Assembly (NCBI RefSeq): GCF_022348165.1
Contig: NZ_JAKRFI010000001.1
Span: forward strand, 1,212,804 to 1,276,803
Length of the DNA: 64,000 bases
Reading direction: 5' to 3'
Origin: Halomonas sp. McH1-25
Lineage (GTDB): Bacteria > Pseudomonadota > Gammaproteobacteria > Pseudomonadales > Halomonadaceae
In this document: piece after piece, positions 9,401 to 18,409 of the stretch
How positions within the stretch are numbered: position 1 is the stretch's first letter
How the letters are laid out: every line of letters starts with the position of its first letter
Notes under the pieces: model-generated
Database searches by the model: none
Seen by the model: the letters and a program-made list of their open reading frames with translations, nothing else
What the model was told of the DNA's origin: nothing
Program-made: the position numbers and the translations under genes

Positions 9401-12268
9401 TTGACGCCTAGACGCTTTCTGGCAGTACCAGGCATACGGCATTTGCGGGGCAGTATCACTTGGCGTGCCATCTTGCTGACCAGCCTGTTGCTGCTGGGGC
9501 TTGCCTCGCTATTCACCGTCATTAGTCACGATCGCCTGACGGATCGCTTCGCCCAGGCACGCCAATCCATCTACCAGACGCGTGCCAGCGAGATCGAACT
9601 CGCCATAGACGAGTCGGCCGAGAAACTGCAGTTGCTGGCCGGCATGGTATCCGCTTCCGACAGGCTCGGTCACGCCATGCAGCAGGACAATGGCCAAGCG
9701 GCTGCCGATGTACTCGATCCACTATGGCCCACCCTACAGCTGGATGCAGGTATTGACGAGATACGGGTCCTTGATTCTCGCGGCAAGTCACTGACTTCCG
9801 TAGGCCAATCGTTGGGCGGGAATGAAGACCAGCTAATTTCCGACATGATCCGGCACGTCATGGCTACGGAAACCCCTCAGACCTTACTGCGCTGTGCCGA
9901 CGACTGCCGTCAATATGCTGCCGTTCCAGTCCTGGTGGAAGGAAGCAGTGTAGGTCTGGTGCTGTTCTCACGCTCATTGGCCGACGTCACACGCTATCTG
10001 CGCAGTATGTCGGAGAGCGAAGTCGCCTTGTTGGTGACGAATGACGATGCCAATGCTCTCCCAGGCAGGTCCGAGCGCCACATTGCGCCCTGGAAAGGGA
10101 GTTTGGTGACGTTGACCCATGGCGAAGCCAGCTTGCCGCTTCTTAAGTCTGCTGCAAACGACATTGGTCTCTCTCATCTTCTCGACGCACCTTGGACATT
10201 CGATTATCAAGGCCGAAACTATGAGTTAATTGCGCTGAGCATCGGCGAGAGTAGCGATTACTCGTCTGCAGGTTATTTTTTGCTGCTTTCAGACATAACG
10301 GACCAGATAGCGGATATCCGAACAGAAACCCAGAGCACGCTATTGGTCGCCTTGTCGGGCTGGTTGGCCGCTGAAGGACTCCTGATGTGGATACTGTGGC
10401 CTCCCATGGCACGGCTACGCCGCCTGGCCTCGTTGCTACCCAGGTTGGCACAGCGAGACTTTCCGGCGATTACCCAATCCGTTCATCCCAAGCAAGGTCC
10501 ATTCATGGATGAAACCGACACTCTGGAGCGCGCTACCCTCGACCTTGCAATGCAGTTGGAGGCTTTGGAACGCGCCGTGTCCAACCGCGATCGGGAATTG
10601 ACTCAACGACTCCGAGAGCTGGGACTCGAACGGGATTTCATCACCGGCCTGCTGGATACAGCACATGTCCTGATTCTGACTCAGGACCGGGAAGGGCGCA
10701 TCAGGCTCGTCAATCAATACGCCGAAAGCGTGACCGGTCAGACCAGTAAAGCCTTGTTGGGTCGCCGCTTCATTGACGTGTTCATGCTCGCCGAGCCGGA
10801 TCGCACTCGCCCCTTTGACCGCCCCAGCCAGGAAGAAGGCACTCTTAAGGCGGCCACGCAGGAAAGCCGGCGTATCGTTTGGTATCACGCCCCACTCCCC
10901 GGCAGGGACAGTGGCGACGGGACGCTGATCTCGGTGGGTATCGATATCACCGAACGTAAAATCGCCGAGGAGCGTCTCGCCTGGCTAGCGAACCGCGACC
11001 CGCTAACCGACCTTTATAACCGGCGCTATTTCCAGGAGGTGCTCGAGCGCACATTGGTCCCAGACGCCCATGGGGCCGTGCTGTTCCTGGATCTCGACCA
11101 GTTCAAGGAAGTCAATGAACTCAGTGGACACCCTGCCGGTGACCAGTTGTTGCGTTTGGTTGCCAGAACGCTGGAAGCCGAGATCGGTAACGAAGCAAGG
11201 ATCGCAAGATTGGGGGGAGACGAGTTTTCGATTCTCATCGAGAACATCGATGCCGATGAAGCGACACAAACCGCCGAGCGCATCGTGAGGGCCTTGGAGA
11301 CGACCAGCTTTGCCATTAGCGGTCGTCGTCATCGCGCAATCGGCAGTATGGGCATTGCCCTCTATCCCGAGCATGGCACAAGCCCGGCCGACATCATGGC
11401 AAGTGCCGACTTTGCCATGTACAGAGCCAAGGAGAGCGCAGTACAGCGGTGGTATTTACTCTCCAAGGATGCCTACTCTCGCAAGGAACTTCAGCAGCGC
11501 GTCTACTGGGTCGAGCGCATTCGCGAAGCCCTCCGCACGGGTGATTTCGAACTTCTGCTTCAGCCCATTGCCCGTCTCGACAATGGTGAAACCCAGCATT
11601 TCGAGGCGTTACTGCGCATGCATGGTAATGATGGCAATTACGTCATGCCTGGCCTGTTCATTCCGATCGCCGAACGTAGCGGACAGATCGTGGAATTGGA
11701 TCGTTGGGTGCTCAAAGAGAGTCTACGGCTACTTAATCAAGTGAGGGACAGCGGTATTAGTTTGGCAGTCAACCTGTCGGGCCAATCGCTTCACGACAGT
11801 GGTCTTGCAAAGTTCCTGCAGCAGGAACTATTAGCCAGCGGTGCCAACCCTCATCAACTGATTCTCGAAGTCACCGAAACGGCAGCGGTTACGGATTTTT
11901 CGACGGCTCGTGGTGTTCTGCAAGATATCAGAGACCTTGGCTGCAAGGCTGCACTCGACGACTTTGGCGTGGGCTTCAGCAGTTTCCATTACCTGGCCCA
12001 GTTACCCGCTGACTACATCAAGATAGATGGCTCATTCATTCAGAAACTGCTGGATAGCCCCGAGGATAGGCTCATCGTCAGAGCGATCGCTGATATCGCC
12101 TCAGGCTTCGGCAAACAGACGATCGCTGAATTCGTGGATAATCCAGCCATGCTTCCCATCCTCAAGGAGTATGGCATCACTTATGCACAGGGATACCATA
12201 TTGGCCGCCCCTCACCGGCAAAAGATATTCTTGCGCAGCAACTTGCAAAAAACGGTGTGAAGCAGTAA
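9401..12268 (+). CDS. Membrane sensor GGDEF-EAL protein (c-di-GMP turnover)
   Basis: About 955 residues. TTG at 9401 is preferred as start because AGGAAGGAG lies 7 bases upstream. An ATG at 9296 is in frame but inside the barrel gene. Order: TM (about 20-42), periplasmic sensor region of about 270 residues, second TM (about 310-345), linker, PAS-like region (about 415-520), GGDEF domain with intact RLGGDEF, then EAL with EALLR, VNLSGQ, EVTETA, LDDFGVGF, IKIDGS and AEFVD. Both domains look catalytically complete. The usual RxxD inhibitory site five residues before GGDEF is absent (GNEA instead). It may therefore act as cyclase and phosphodiesterase under control of the periplasmic/outer-membrane partners. 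Confidence 0.9.
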   Translation: MTPRRFLAVPGIRHLRGSITWRAILLTSLLLLGLASLFTVISHDRLTDRFAQARQSIYQTRASEIELAIDESAEKLQLLAGMVSASDRLGHAMQQDNGQAAADVLDPLWPTLQLDAGIDEIRVLDSRGKSLTSVGQSLGGNEDQLISDMIRHVMATETPQTLLRCADDCRQYAAVPVLVEGSSVGLVLFSRSLADVTRYLRSMSESEVALLVTNDDANALPGRSERHIAPWKGSLVTLTHGEASLPLLKSAANDIGLSHLLDAPWTFDYQGRNYELIALSIGESSDYSSAGYFLLLSDITDQIADIRTETQSTLLVALSGWLAAEGLLMWILWPPMARLRRLASLLPRLAQRDFPAITQSVHPKQGPFMDETDTLERATLDLAMQLEALERAVSNRDRELTQRLRELGLERDFITGLLDTAHVLILTQDREGRIRLVNQYAESVTGQTSKALLGRRFIDVFMLAEPDRTRPFDRPSQEEGTLKAATQESRRIVWYHAPLPGRDSGDGTLISVGIDITERKIAEERLAWLANRDPLTDLYNRRYFQEVLERTLVPDAHGAVLFLDLDQFKEVNELSGHPAGDQLLRLVARTLEAEIGNEARIARLGGDEFSILIENIDADEATQTAERIVRALETTSFAISGRRHRAIGSMGIALYPEHGTSPADIMASADFAMYRAKESAVQRWYLLSKDAYSRKELQQRVYWVERIREALRTGDFELLLQPIARLDNGETQHFEALLRMHGNDGNYVMPGLFIPIAERSGQIVELDRWVLKESLRLLNQVRDSGISLAVNLSGQSLHDSGLAKFLQQELLASGANPHQLILEVTETAAVTDFSTARGVLQDIRDLGCKAALDDFGVGFSSFHYLAQLPADYIKIDGSFIQKLLDSPEDRLIVRAIADIASGFGKQTIAEFVDNPAMLPILKEYGITYAQGYHIGRPSPAKDILAQQLAKNGVKQ

Positions 12269-12344
12269 CAATCCGTTTCAATAAAGACGCATACCAGCAA
12301 ACAACGAGCGGTCATCACAAGGATATGGAACGAAGGGAATTGGC

Positions 12345-13118
12345 TTGAACGTACTCAACGATTTTTTGTCGTCGTTTGAGTTCCGCTTGGTGGCGACTGA
12401 AGCAGAAAGGCAACGAGCCTATGCATTGCGCCATGCCGTTTTCCGGCGGGAACTCGATTACCAAATGACAGAGGATGCTGACTTAAGGCTCGAAAGCGAC
12501 CTTTACGATCAAAAATCGCTGATGGTCATGCTGGAGCATAAGCGTAGTGGACTAAGCGCCGGCTGTATGCGAATGGTGCCTGCACTCGGGATTGGGCCGG
12601 CCCATTTGCAACGACTCCCCCTCGAAGAACACTGTACGGACAGCCTGACTCATCCCCAACTGCACCCGCAGAAGCTTCCTCGAGAAAAAGTATGCGAGAT
12701 ATCTCGTCTGGCCGTACCCGCCTATTTTCGCCATCGTTCGCAAAAACAGCATCTTATCGATGTCGCCGATGCCACCCATCCATCGTTTTCGCCCGATGAA
12801 GCCCGTACTTTTCCGCTTATCGGTATTAGCTTGTTCCTTGCAGCGACGGCTTTGGTCGGGCTGACCGGTCATTACCATGTGTTTGCCATGATGGAGTCTC
12901 GACTGCCTCGACTGCTGGCTATACAGGGATTGCGCTTTCAGCGGGTGGGTGAGCTGACGGTTTTTCACGGAAAACGTCATGCTTTCTATATCGACCAACG
13001 CCAAGCTGTCATCGACATGCAGCCAACACTCGCGGCCCTGTATCGCCATGTCGAAGAGACACTGACTCGACAGTACCACCAGAAAGTCCTGTCGCTGGAT
13101 AGCGTGACTTTTTCATGA
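12345..13118 (+). CDS. PEP-CTERM/exosortase-associated-type acyltransferase (GNAT, LuxI-like fold)
   Basis: A 257-residue protein with a TTG start at 12345 and the ribosome site AAGGGA just upstream. FRLVATEAERQRAYALRHAVFRREL, then a central CEISRLAVPAYFRHRS, match the acyltransferase family annotated as PEP-CTERM/exosortase system-associated and related to autoinducer synthases. No exosortase or PEP-CTERM substrate is in the window. It follows the GGDEF-EAL gene after 76 bases on the same strand. The acyl donor and product are unknown. Confidence 0.7.
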   Translation: MNVLNDFLSSFEFRLVATEAERQRAYALRHAVFRRELDYQMTEDADLRLESDLYDQKSLMVMLEHKRSGLSAGCMRMVPALGIGPAHLQRLPLEEHCTDSLTHPQLHPQKLPREKVCEISRLAVPAYFRHRSQKQHLIDVADATHPSFSPDEARTFPLIGISLFLAATALVGLTGHYHVFAMMESRLPRLLAIQGLRFQRVGELTVFHGKRHAFYIDQRQAVIDMQPTLAALYRHVEETLTRQYHQKVLSLDSVTFS

Positions 13119-13125
13119 GCTGAAC

Positions 13126-13833
13126 TCACGTCAACACATACAACCTCCCCGCCCGATCGAGGTGCGCTCGCATCTCGTCGGTTGCCGCATCGCCGTCATG
13201 CCGGCGAATGGCCTCGAGAATGCGCGCATGCTCTTCCAGCGTGACTTGCTCGTTGCCTTTCCAGTGCAGCGCCGAGGTATGAAAATTCGCCAGCCAATCG
13301 AGCATGGCGTTGCTCACGGCAAGGAAGATGGCATTGCCGGTAATCTCGGCAATGGCGACATGAAAGGACATGTCCGCCTTGATGAACGCGCCGGCATCGC
13401 CATTCAGATGGGCGCGCTGCGCCTCGAGCAGGCCTTCCAGCCGCTCGGTGTCCGCTTTCGTGGCTTTCTCCGCCGCCCGGGCAACCATGCCGAGTTCGAA
13501 GAAGGCCCTCGCCTCCTTGAGCTGCTCCAGCGACTGCGGCGAACTCGACAGCATATGCATGGCCGTCAGTTCGATCTGCGAGAGCACGCCCGACGCCGTC
13601 GGCATGGTGACCGTGGGCCGCTGGCCATGGTGAATGCTTACCAGGCCGGCACGCTCCAGAGACTGCATCGCCTCGCGTACCGCCGGCCGCCCCACCCCGA
13701 ACATCTCCATCAACTGGCGCTCCGACGGCAGGTTCTCGCCCGGCCGGTAATCGCCATTGAGCAGCATGGCGTATAGCCGATCGAACACGTCGTCGGATAG
13801 CTTGCGGCGGGCAATCTTCAGGGTGTCGCTCAT
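13126..13833 (-). CDS. GntR/FCD-family transcriptional regulator of the apionate genes
   Basis: A 235-residue FadR-subfamily regulator. The N-terminal winged helix contains VFDRLYAMLLNGDYRPGENL, then PSERQLMEMFGVGRPAVREAM, and the C-terminal FCD ligand domain has the metal-site histidines DMSFHVAIAEITGN and EEHARILEAI. It is divergent from apnO with a 179-base gap. It therefore probably represses apnO-RLP-oiaK until apionate or a pathway intermediate binds. The start at 13833 is used, since the extension to 13872 is outside the family length. Confidence 0.85.
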   Translation of the reverse strand: MSDTLKIARRKLSDDVFDRLYAMLLNGDYRPGENLPSERQLMEMFGVGRPAVREAMQSLERAGLVSIHHGQRPTVTMPTASGVLSQIELTAMHMLSSSPQSLEQLKEARAFFELGMVARAAEKATKADTERLEGLLEAQRAHLNGDAGAFIKADMSFHVAIAEITGNAIFLAVSNAMLDWLANFHTSALHWKGNEQVTLEEHARILEAIRRHDGDAATDEMRAHLDRAGRLYVLT

Positions 13834-13952
13834 GGCGTGTCTCTTGCGGTGGCCGGAAGGCAGTGTATTCAATCGTCTTGCAGCGTGCAGCCTGGTGGAA
13901 AGGCTGATATTGCGACCAAAGTCGCGTTTGACAGCCCAACCAACTTGTCATG

Positions 13953-13977
13953 TCATCATACCAGTTGCAATTCGCTT
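13953..13977. promoter_or_regulatory. Candidate FCD-regulator operator upstream of apnO
   Basis: The short stretch around 13953-13977, containing TTGTCATGTCATCATACCAG, resembles the T-T-G-x-A-T-G-A-x-x-A-type half-sites bound by FCD-family regulators, read on the minus strand as TGGTATGATGACATGACAA. It lies between the divergent regulator and apnO. The symmetry is imperfect, so this is a guess from position and flavour. Confidence 0.3.
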
Positions 13978-14012
13978 CTTCCCTACCAATCGGCAAAGGC
14001 AGGACAACGACA

Positions 14013-14840
14013 ATGACACGCATCGCACTGATCGGCGCCGGCGGCAAGATGGGGTTCCGGCTGTCACGCAACCTGAAGGGCTCGGAATTTTCGGTCGACC
14101 ACGTCGAGGTCAGCGAGGCGGGACGACAGCGACTCTCTCAGGAACTGGGCATCGAATGCACCGATGCCGAGCGTGCCGTGCCGAATGCCGAGGTGGTGAT
14201 CCTGGCCGTACCGGACACGCTGGTCGGCAAGATATCCCACCAGCTCTCGCCGATGATGGAAAATGGCACCATGGTCGTCACGCTCGATGCCGCAGCGCCC
14301 TTTGCCGGTCATCTGCCTGCGCGTGACGATCTGACCTACTTCGTCACCCACCCCTGCCATCCGCCGATCTTCAACGACGAGACGGACCTGGAAGCCAAGA
14401 AGGATTACTTCGGCGGCCTCAAGGCCACCCAGCATATCGTCAGTGCCCTGATGCAGGGGCCGGAAGACAGCTTCGAGCTCGGCGAGCGCATCGCCCGGAC
14501 CATCTACGCCCCGGTGGGCCGCTCGCACCGGGTCAGCGTCGAGCAGATGGCCCTGCTCGAGCCAGGGCTTTCGGAGACGGTCTGTGCCACCCTGCTGGCC
14601 GTCATGCGCGAAGCCATGGATGAAGTCGTTGCGCGCGGCGTCTCCCAGCAGTGTGCCCGCGACTTCCTGCTCGGCCACATGAACATCCTCTCCGCCGTGA
14701 TCTTCGACGAGCAGCCCGGGGCGTTCTCGGATGCCTGCAACAAGGCCATCGAAAACGGCAAGCCGATGCTGATGCGCGACGACTGGAAAAAGGTTTTCGA
14801 GCCCGAGGAGATCGCCGAAAGCATCCGCCGCATCACCTGA
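14013..14840 (+). CDS. apnO: D-apionate oxidoisomerase (ApnO-like)
   Basis: A 275-residue protein with an N-terminal Rossmann motif (RIALIGAGGKMGFRLSRNL) and a 6-phosphogluconate-dehydrogenase-like C-terminal half with THPCHPPIF and EQMALLEPGLSETVCATLL. This family contains D-apionate oxidoisomerase, which oxidises D-apionate with hydroxymethyl migration to 3-oxo-isoapionate. Assignment is strengthened by the next two genes, a RuBisCO-like protein and a DUF1537 kinase, which are the subsequent pathway steps in known apionate clusters. The start at 14013 gives the Rossmann motif at the amino end. Cytosolic. Confidence 0.8.
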   Translation: MTRIALIGAGGKMGFRLSRNLKGSEFSVDHVEVSEAGRQRLSQELGIECTDAERAVPNAEVVILAVPDTLVGKISHQLSPMMENGTMVVTLDAAAPFAGHLPARDDLTYFVTHPCHPPIFNDETDLEAKKDYFGGLKATQHIVSALMQGPEDSFELGERIARTIYAPVGRSHRVSVEQMALLEPGLSETVCATLLAVMREAMDEVVARGVSQQCARDFLLGHMNILSAVIFDEQPGAFSDACNKAIENGKPMLMRDDWKKVFEPEEIAESIRRIT

Positions 14841-14879
14841 TCGCAGGCGTTGACCGCAGGGTCTGACAGGAGGTTCACC

Positions 14880-16142
14880 ATGAGCGAACGGATCCACGCC
14901 AGCTATCTCATCGAGACACCCTACCCGGTCGAGCGGGCCGCCGAGGTGATGGCCGGCGAACAATCGTCGGGCACCTTCACCCGGCTGGCCAACGAGACCG
15001 ACGAGTTGCGCGCCAACCATGGTGCCATCGTCGAGCGCATCGAGCGGCTCGAGTGCGTCGAGACACCTTCACTGCCGGTGCGTCCGACCAGGGGCAGCGA
15101 CATGCCACGCTATCAGCGGGCGCGGGTCACGCTGTCCTGGCCGATCGCCAACCTGGGGCCGTCGCTGCCGAACCTGCTCTCGACGGTGGCCGGCAACCTG
15201 TTCGAGCTCAAGGAGTTCTCGGCCCTCAAATTGCTTGACCTGACGCTGCCGGCGAGCTTCGCCGCGGCCTATCCGGGACCGCAGTACGGTATCGCCGGCA
15301 CGCGCGAACTCACCGGCATCGAGCGACGCCCGCTGATCGGCACCATCATCAAGCCCAGCGTGGGCCTGTCGCCGGCGCAGACCGCCGAGGTCGTCGAGCA
15401 GCTCGTCGAGGGCGGCATCGACTTCATCAAGGACGACGAGCTGCAGGCCAACGGGCCGCACAACCCGCTCGAGGCGCGTGTCGATGCGGTCATGCCGATC
15501 ATCAACGCCCATGCCGAACGCACCGGGCGCAAGGTGATGTACGCCTTCAATATCACCGATGACCTGGATGCCATGCTGCGTCACCACGACTACGTGGCGG
15601 CCGCCGGGGGCATCTGCGCCATGGTCGCGCTCAACAGCGTGGGATTGACCGGGGTCGCATACCTGCGCAGGCATTGCCGCCTGGCCCTGCACGGTCATCG
15701 CGCCGGCTGGGGTATTTACAGCCGTTCGCCGCACATCGGCATGAGTTTCATCGCCTACCAGAAGCTTTGGCGTCTGGCCGGGGTCGACCATATCCACGTC
15801 AACGGCCTGGCCAACAAGTTCAGCGAGGCCGATGACAGCGTCATCGCCAGCGCCCGGACCTGCCTGATGCCGATGTTCGCCCCACCTGCACCGGGCTGCG
15901 AGGTGATGCCGGTATTCTCTTCCGGCCAGACGGCACGTCAGGCGGTGGATACCTACCAGGCGCTGGGCAGCACCGACCTGATCTTCTGTGCCGGTGGCGG
16001 CATCATGGCCCATCCCGACGGCATCGCCAGCGGCGTGAAGAGCCTGCGCCAGGCCTGGGATGCCGCCGTTCAGGGCGTGACGCTGGAAGCCTATGCCGCC
16101 GAGCATCGCGAACTCGCCCAGGCCCTGGAGACCTTCCCATGA
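14880..16142 (+). CDS. RuBisCO-like protein, 3-oxo-isoapionate-4-phosphate-acting (OiaX or OiaC)
   Basis: A 420-residue form IV RuBisCO-like protein. Start ATG 14880 follows AGGAGG at a good distance. Visible active-site segments: GTIIKPSVGL (first lysine), FIKDDE (carbamylated lysine plus two acidic metal ligands retained), HGHRAG, a loop-6-like NGLANKF with lysine, and VFSSGQ. Known apionate-pathway members either decarboxylate 3-oxo-isoapionate 4-phosphate to L-erythrulose 1-phosphate (OiaC) or split it hydrolytically to 3-phosphoglycerate and glycolate (OiaX). Sequence reading alone cannot decide between them. Its stop overlaps the kinase start by 4 bases. Confidence 0.8.
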   Translation: MSERIHASYLIETPYPVERAAEVMAGEQSSGTFTRLANETDELRANHGAIVERIERLECVETPSLPVRPTRGSDMPRYQRARVTLSWPIANLGPSLPNLLSTVAGNLFELKEFSALKLLDLTLPASFAAAYPGPQYGIAGTRELTGIERRPLIGTIIKPSVGLSPAQTAEVVEQLVEGGIDFIKDDELQANGPHNPLEARVDAVMPIINAHAERTGRKVMYAFNITDDLDAMLRHHDYVAAAGGICAMVALNSVGLTGVAYLRRHCRLALHGHRAGWGIYSRSPHIGMSFIAYQKLWRLAGVDHIHVNGLANKFSEADDSVIASARTCLMPMFAPPAPGCEVMPVFSSGQTARQAVDTYQALGSTDLIFCAGGGIMAHPDGIASGVKSLRQAWDAAVQGVTLEAYAAEHRELAQALETFP

Positions 16143-17479
16143 GCGCGACCGAGACACTCATCACCTACTATGGCGATGACCTGACCGGCTCGACCGATGC
16201 CCTGGAGGCCCTGAGCAGTCGAGGCGTGCCGACGGTGCTGTTCACGGCCATCCCCGACGATGAGCAGCTGGCCCGCTTCGCGGCGTGCCGCGCCATCGGG
16301 CTGGCCGGCACCAGCCGCAGCGAGTCGCCGGCCTGGATGCACGAGCACCTGACGTCGGCGCTGAGCTGGCTGCGTGAACGCCGTGCCGGGCTGTGCCACT
16401 ACAAGACCTGCTCGACCTTCGACAGCGCACCCGGGACCGGCAGCATCGGCTGTGCGCTGGAGATCGGGCGCGATGTGTTCGGCCAGGCCTGCGTGCCGAT
16501 CGTGGTCGGCGTGCCGCAGATGAAGCGTTATACCGCCTTCGGCCAACTGTTCGCGGCCTATCGGGGCGACGTGTATCGTATCGACCGGCATCCGGTGATG
16601 GCGCACCATCCGGTGACGCCGATGCGCGAAGCCGATCTGCGCCGCCACCTCGCCGCTCAGACCGCACTGGACATCGGCCTGGCGGATCTGGCCTCGCTGA
16701 CCGCCGAGGATATCGACCAGCGTGTCGACGACTGGCAACGCCGTCATCAGGCGCTGCTTTACGATGTCATCGATGAAGCCACCCAGGCCAGCGTAGGTCA
16801 CCAGTTGTGGCGCACGCGCCAGGCCGGTGGCAGCTATGTCGTGGGCTCCTCGGGTGTCGAGTACGCGCTGATTCCCGAATGGCGCAACCTAGGGCTGATC
16901 GGCCCGCCGCCAAGCTTTGCCGACCCCGGCGGCGTGGAGCGAATCGCCGTGGTCTCGGGCAGTTGCTCGGAAACCACCGCCCGCCAGATTGACTGGGCGA
17001 AAGACCACGGCTTCCAGACCATTGCCGTGAACGCCGCCCGGCTGGCCGACCCGGCAACCGGCGAGGCGGCACGCGACGAGGCATTGCAGCGCGGCCTGGG
17101 GGCCCTGCAGGCCGGCGTGAGCGTGATCCTGCATACCGCGCTGGGCCCCGATGCCGCCGATCCGATGCTGAATACCGAGCAGGCCCGCCACGGCATCGGT
17201 CGGCGCCTGGGTGAGATCCTGCGCGAGCTGGTCATTGCCGAAGGCCTGACACGCGTGGTGGTTGCCGGCGGTGATACCTCGAGCCATGCCATCGAGCAAC
17301 TGGGTATCCATGCCCTGACCACACGCCTGCCATTGCCGGAGACGCCGGGGTCGCCGCTGTGCATGGCCTATAGCGATGACGCGCGCTTCGATGGCCTGGA
17401 GATCGCCTTCAAGGGCGGCCAGATCGGCAGCGACAGCTATTTCGCCGCCATCCGCGATGGTGGCCGCACCCGACACTGA
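16139..17479 (+). CDS. oiaK: DUF1537 four-carbon acid-sugar kinase, probable 3-oxo-isoapionate kinase
   Basis: A 446-residue protein with the DUF1537 N-terminal domain (YYGDDLTGSTDALEALSSRG, HYKTCSTFDSAPGTGSIG) and the C-terminal nucleotide-binding domain (VVSGSCSETTARQ, VVAGGDTSSHA). The family phosphorylates acid sugars. Its position after apnO and the RuBisCO-like gene (ATGA overlap) argues for 3-oxo-isoapionate as substrate. A second DUF1537 member (otnK) sits in the tetronate operon at 26.6 kb, so the two paralogs divide the substrates. Cytosolic. Confidence 0.8.
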   Translation: MSATETLITYYGDDLTGSTDALEALSSRGVPTVLFTAIPDDEQLARFAACRAIGLAGTSRSESPAWMHEHLTSALSWLRERRAGLCHYKTCSTFDSAPGTGSIGCALEIGRDVFGQACVPIVVGVPQMKRYTAFGQLFAAYRGDVYRIDRHPVMAHHPVTPMREADLRRHLAAQTALDIGLADLASLTAEDIDQRVDDWQRRHQALLYDVIDEATQASVGHQLWRTRQAGGSYVVGSSGVEYALIPEWRNLGLIGPPPSFADPGGVERIAVVSGSCSETTARQIDWAKDHGFQTIAVNAARLADPATGEAARDEALQRGLGALQAGVSVILHTALGPDAADPMLNTEQARHGIGRRLGEILRELVIAEGLTRVVVAGGDTSSHAIEQLGIHALTTRLPLPETPGSPLCMAYSDDARFDGLEIAFKGGQIGSDSYFAAIRDGGRTRH

Positions 17480-17491
17480 CGGGGTTTAGTC

Positions 17492-17516
17492 CCGAGACGC
17501 CAGGTCTGCGTCTCGG
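17492..17516. terminator. Hairpin between convergent oiaK and the 11-gene operon
   Basis: A 9-bp perfect stem (CCGAGACGC / GCGTCTCGG, 7-base loop) sits in the 48-base gap between two converging transcription units. There is no long T tract on either side, so it may be a weak or factor-assisted terminator. Confidence 0.65.
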
Positions 17517-17527
17517 CAATTCCTCCC

Positions 17528-18409
17528 TTAGCGCTCCTCCAGGATACGGATCAATTCCGGCGCCAGGCGGTCGCCATGGCCCTGATCGTTGACCTCGCGA
17601 TATAACGCCTCGATGGCCTCGGCGACCCGATGTGGTGCCTTCACGTCCTTGGCCATGGCGTTGTAGTAGCCGACGTCCTTGAGCGTATTGGCCAGACTGA
17701 AACGGAACCCCGAGGGGTCGTCGGCGGCGATGAACGGACGCAATCGCTCGAGCACCACGCCGGCACCTCCGCCATTACCCAGCACCTCGAGGAACACATC
17801 GTCGGCGATCCCGGCATGCCGTGCCGCCGACGCAGCCTCGGCGAGCACCGCGGTGAAGCCCAGCGAGACATAATTGTGCAACAGCTTGAGCTTGTGACCC
17901 GAGCCCACCGGGCCGCCATGGGTAATGTTTTCGGCAAAGTCCTGCAGCAGCGGCAGCACGTCACGGAACAGCTCGTCCGGTGCCCCGACGATCAGGTTCA
18001 GGCGACCTTCGGCGGCCTCCCTGGGCGTGCGTGTCATGGCGGCATCCAGGAACTGTCCGCCGGCCTCGGCGACTCGCTCGGCTATCTTTACCGTGGAGCT
18101 GGGAATCGCCGTGGAACAGTCGATGACGATGGTGCAACTGCCCAGCCCCTCGATGACGCCACCCGGCTCGAACAGCACGCTTTCCACCTGAGGCGTGCCG
18201 GTCACGCACAGAATGACCACTTCGGACGCCTCGGCGACCTCGCGGGCGCTGTGCTTGAGCACAGCGCCTTTGCCGAGCAGATCATCAACCGGCTGATTGC
18301 CGGGATGATCGAGAAAACACAATTCATGATTGTGGCGCAGCAGGCTGGTGGCAATGCCATGGCCCATCAGGCCGATGCCCACCATGCCGACGCGATAGGG
18401 TCTGCTCAT
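17528..18409 (-). CDS. Beta-hydroxyacid dehydrogenase (3-hydroxyisobutyrate dehydrogenase family)
   Basis: A 293-residue NAD(P)-dependent oxidoreductase. Rossmann motif VGMVGIGLMGHGIA near the start, substrate-site MTRTPREAAEGRLNLIVGA (about 125-143) and the catalytic lysine in GSGHKLKLLHNY (about 172). It is the last gene of the long minus-strand operon, overlapping the upstream tartrate/malate dehydrogenase gene by 4 bases. The substrate is not known. Tartronate semialdehyde or a related C3/C4 intermediate would fit the neighbourhood. The start at 18409 was chosen for the overlap and the Rossmann N terminus. Confidence 0.85.
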   Translation of the reverse strand: MSRPYRVGMVGIGLMGHGIATSLLRHNHELCFLDHPGNQPVDDLLGKGAVLKHSAREVAEASEVVILCVTGTPQVESVLFEPGGVIEGLGSCTIVIDCSTAIPSSTVKIAERVAEAGGQFLDAAMTRTPREAAEGRLNLIVGAPDELFRDVLPLLQDFAENITHGGPVGSGHKLKLLHNYVSLGFTAVLAEAASAARHAGIADDVFLEVLGNGGGAGVVLERLRPFIAADDPSGFRFSLANTLKDVGYYNAMAKDVKAPHRVAEAIEALYREVNDQGHGDRLAPELIRILEER

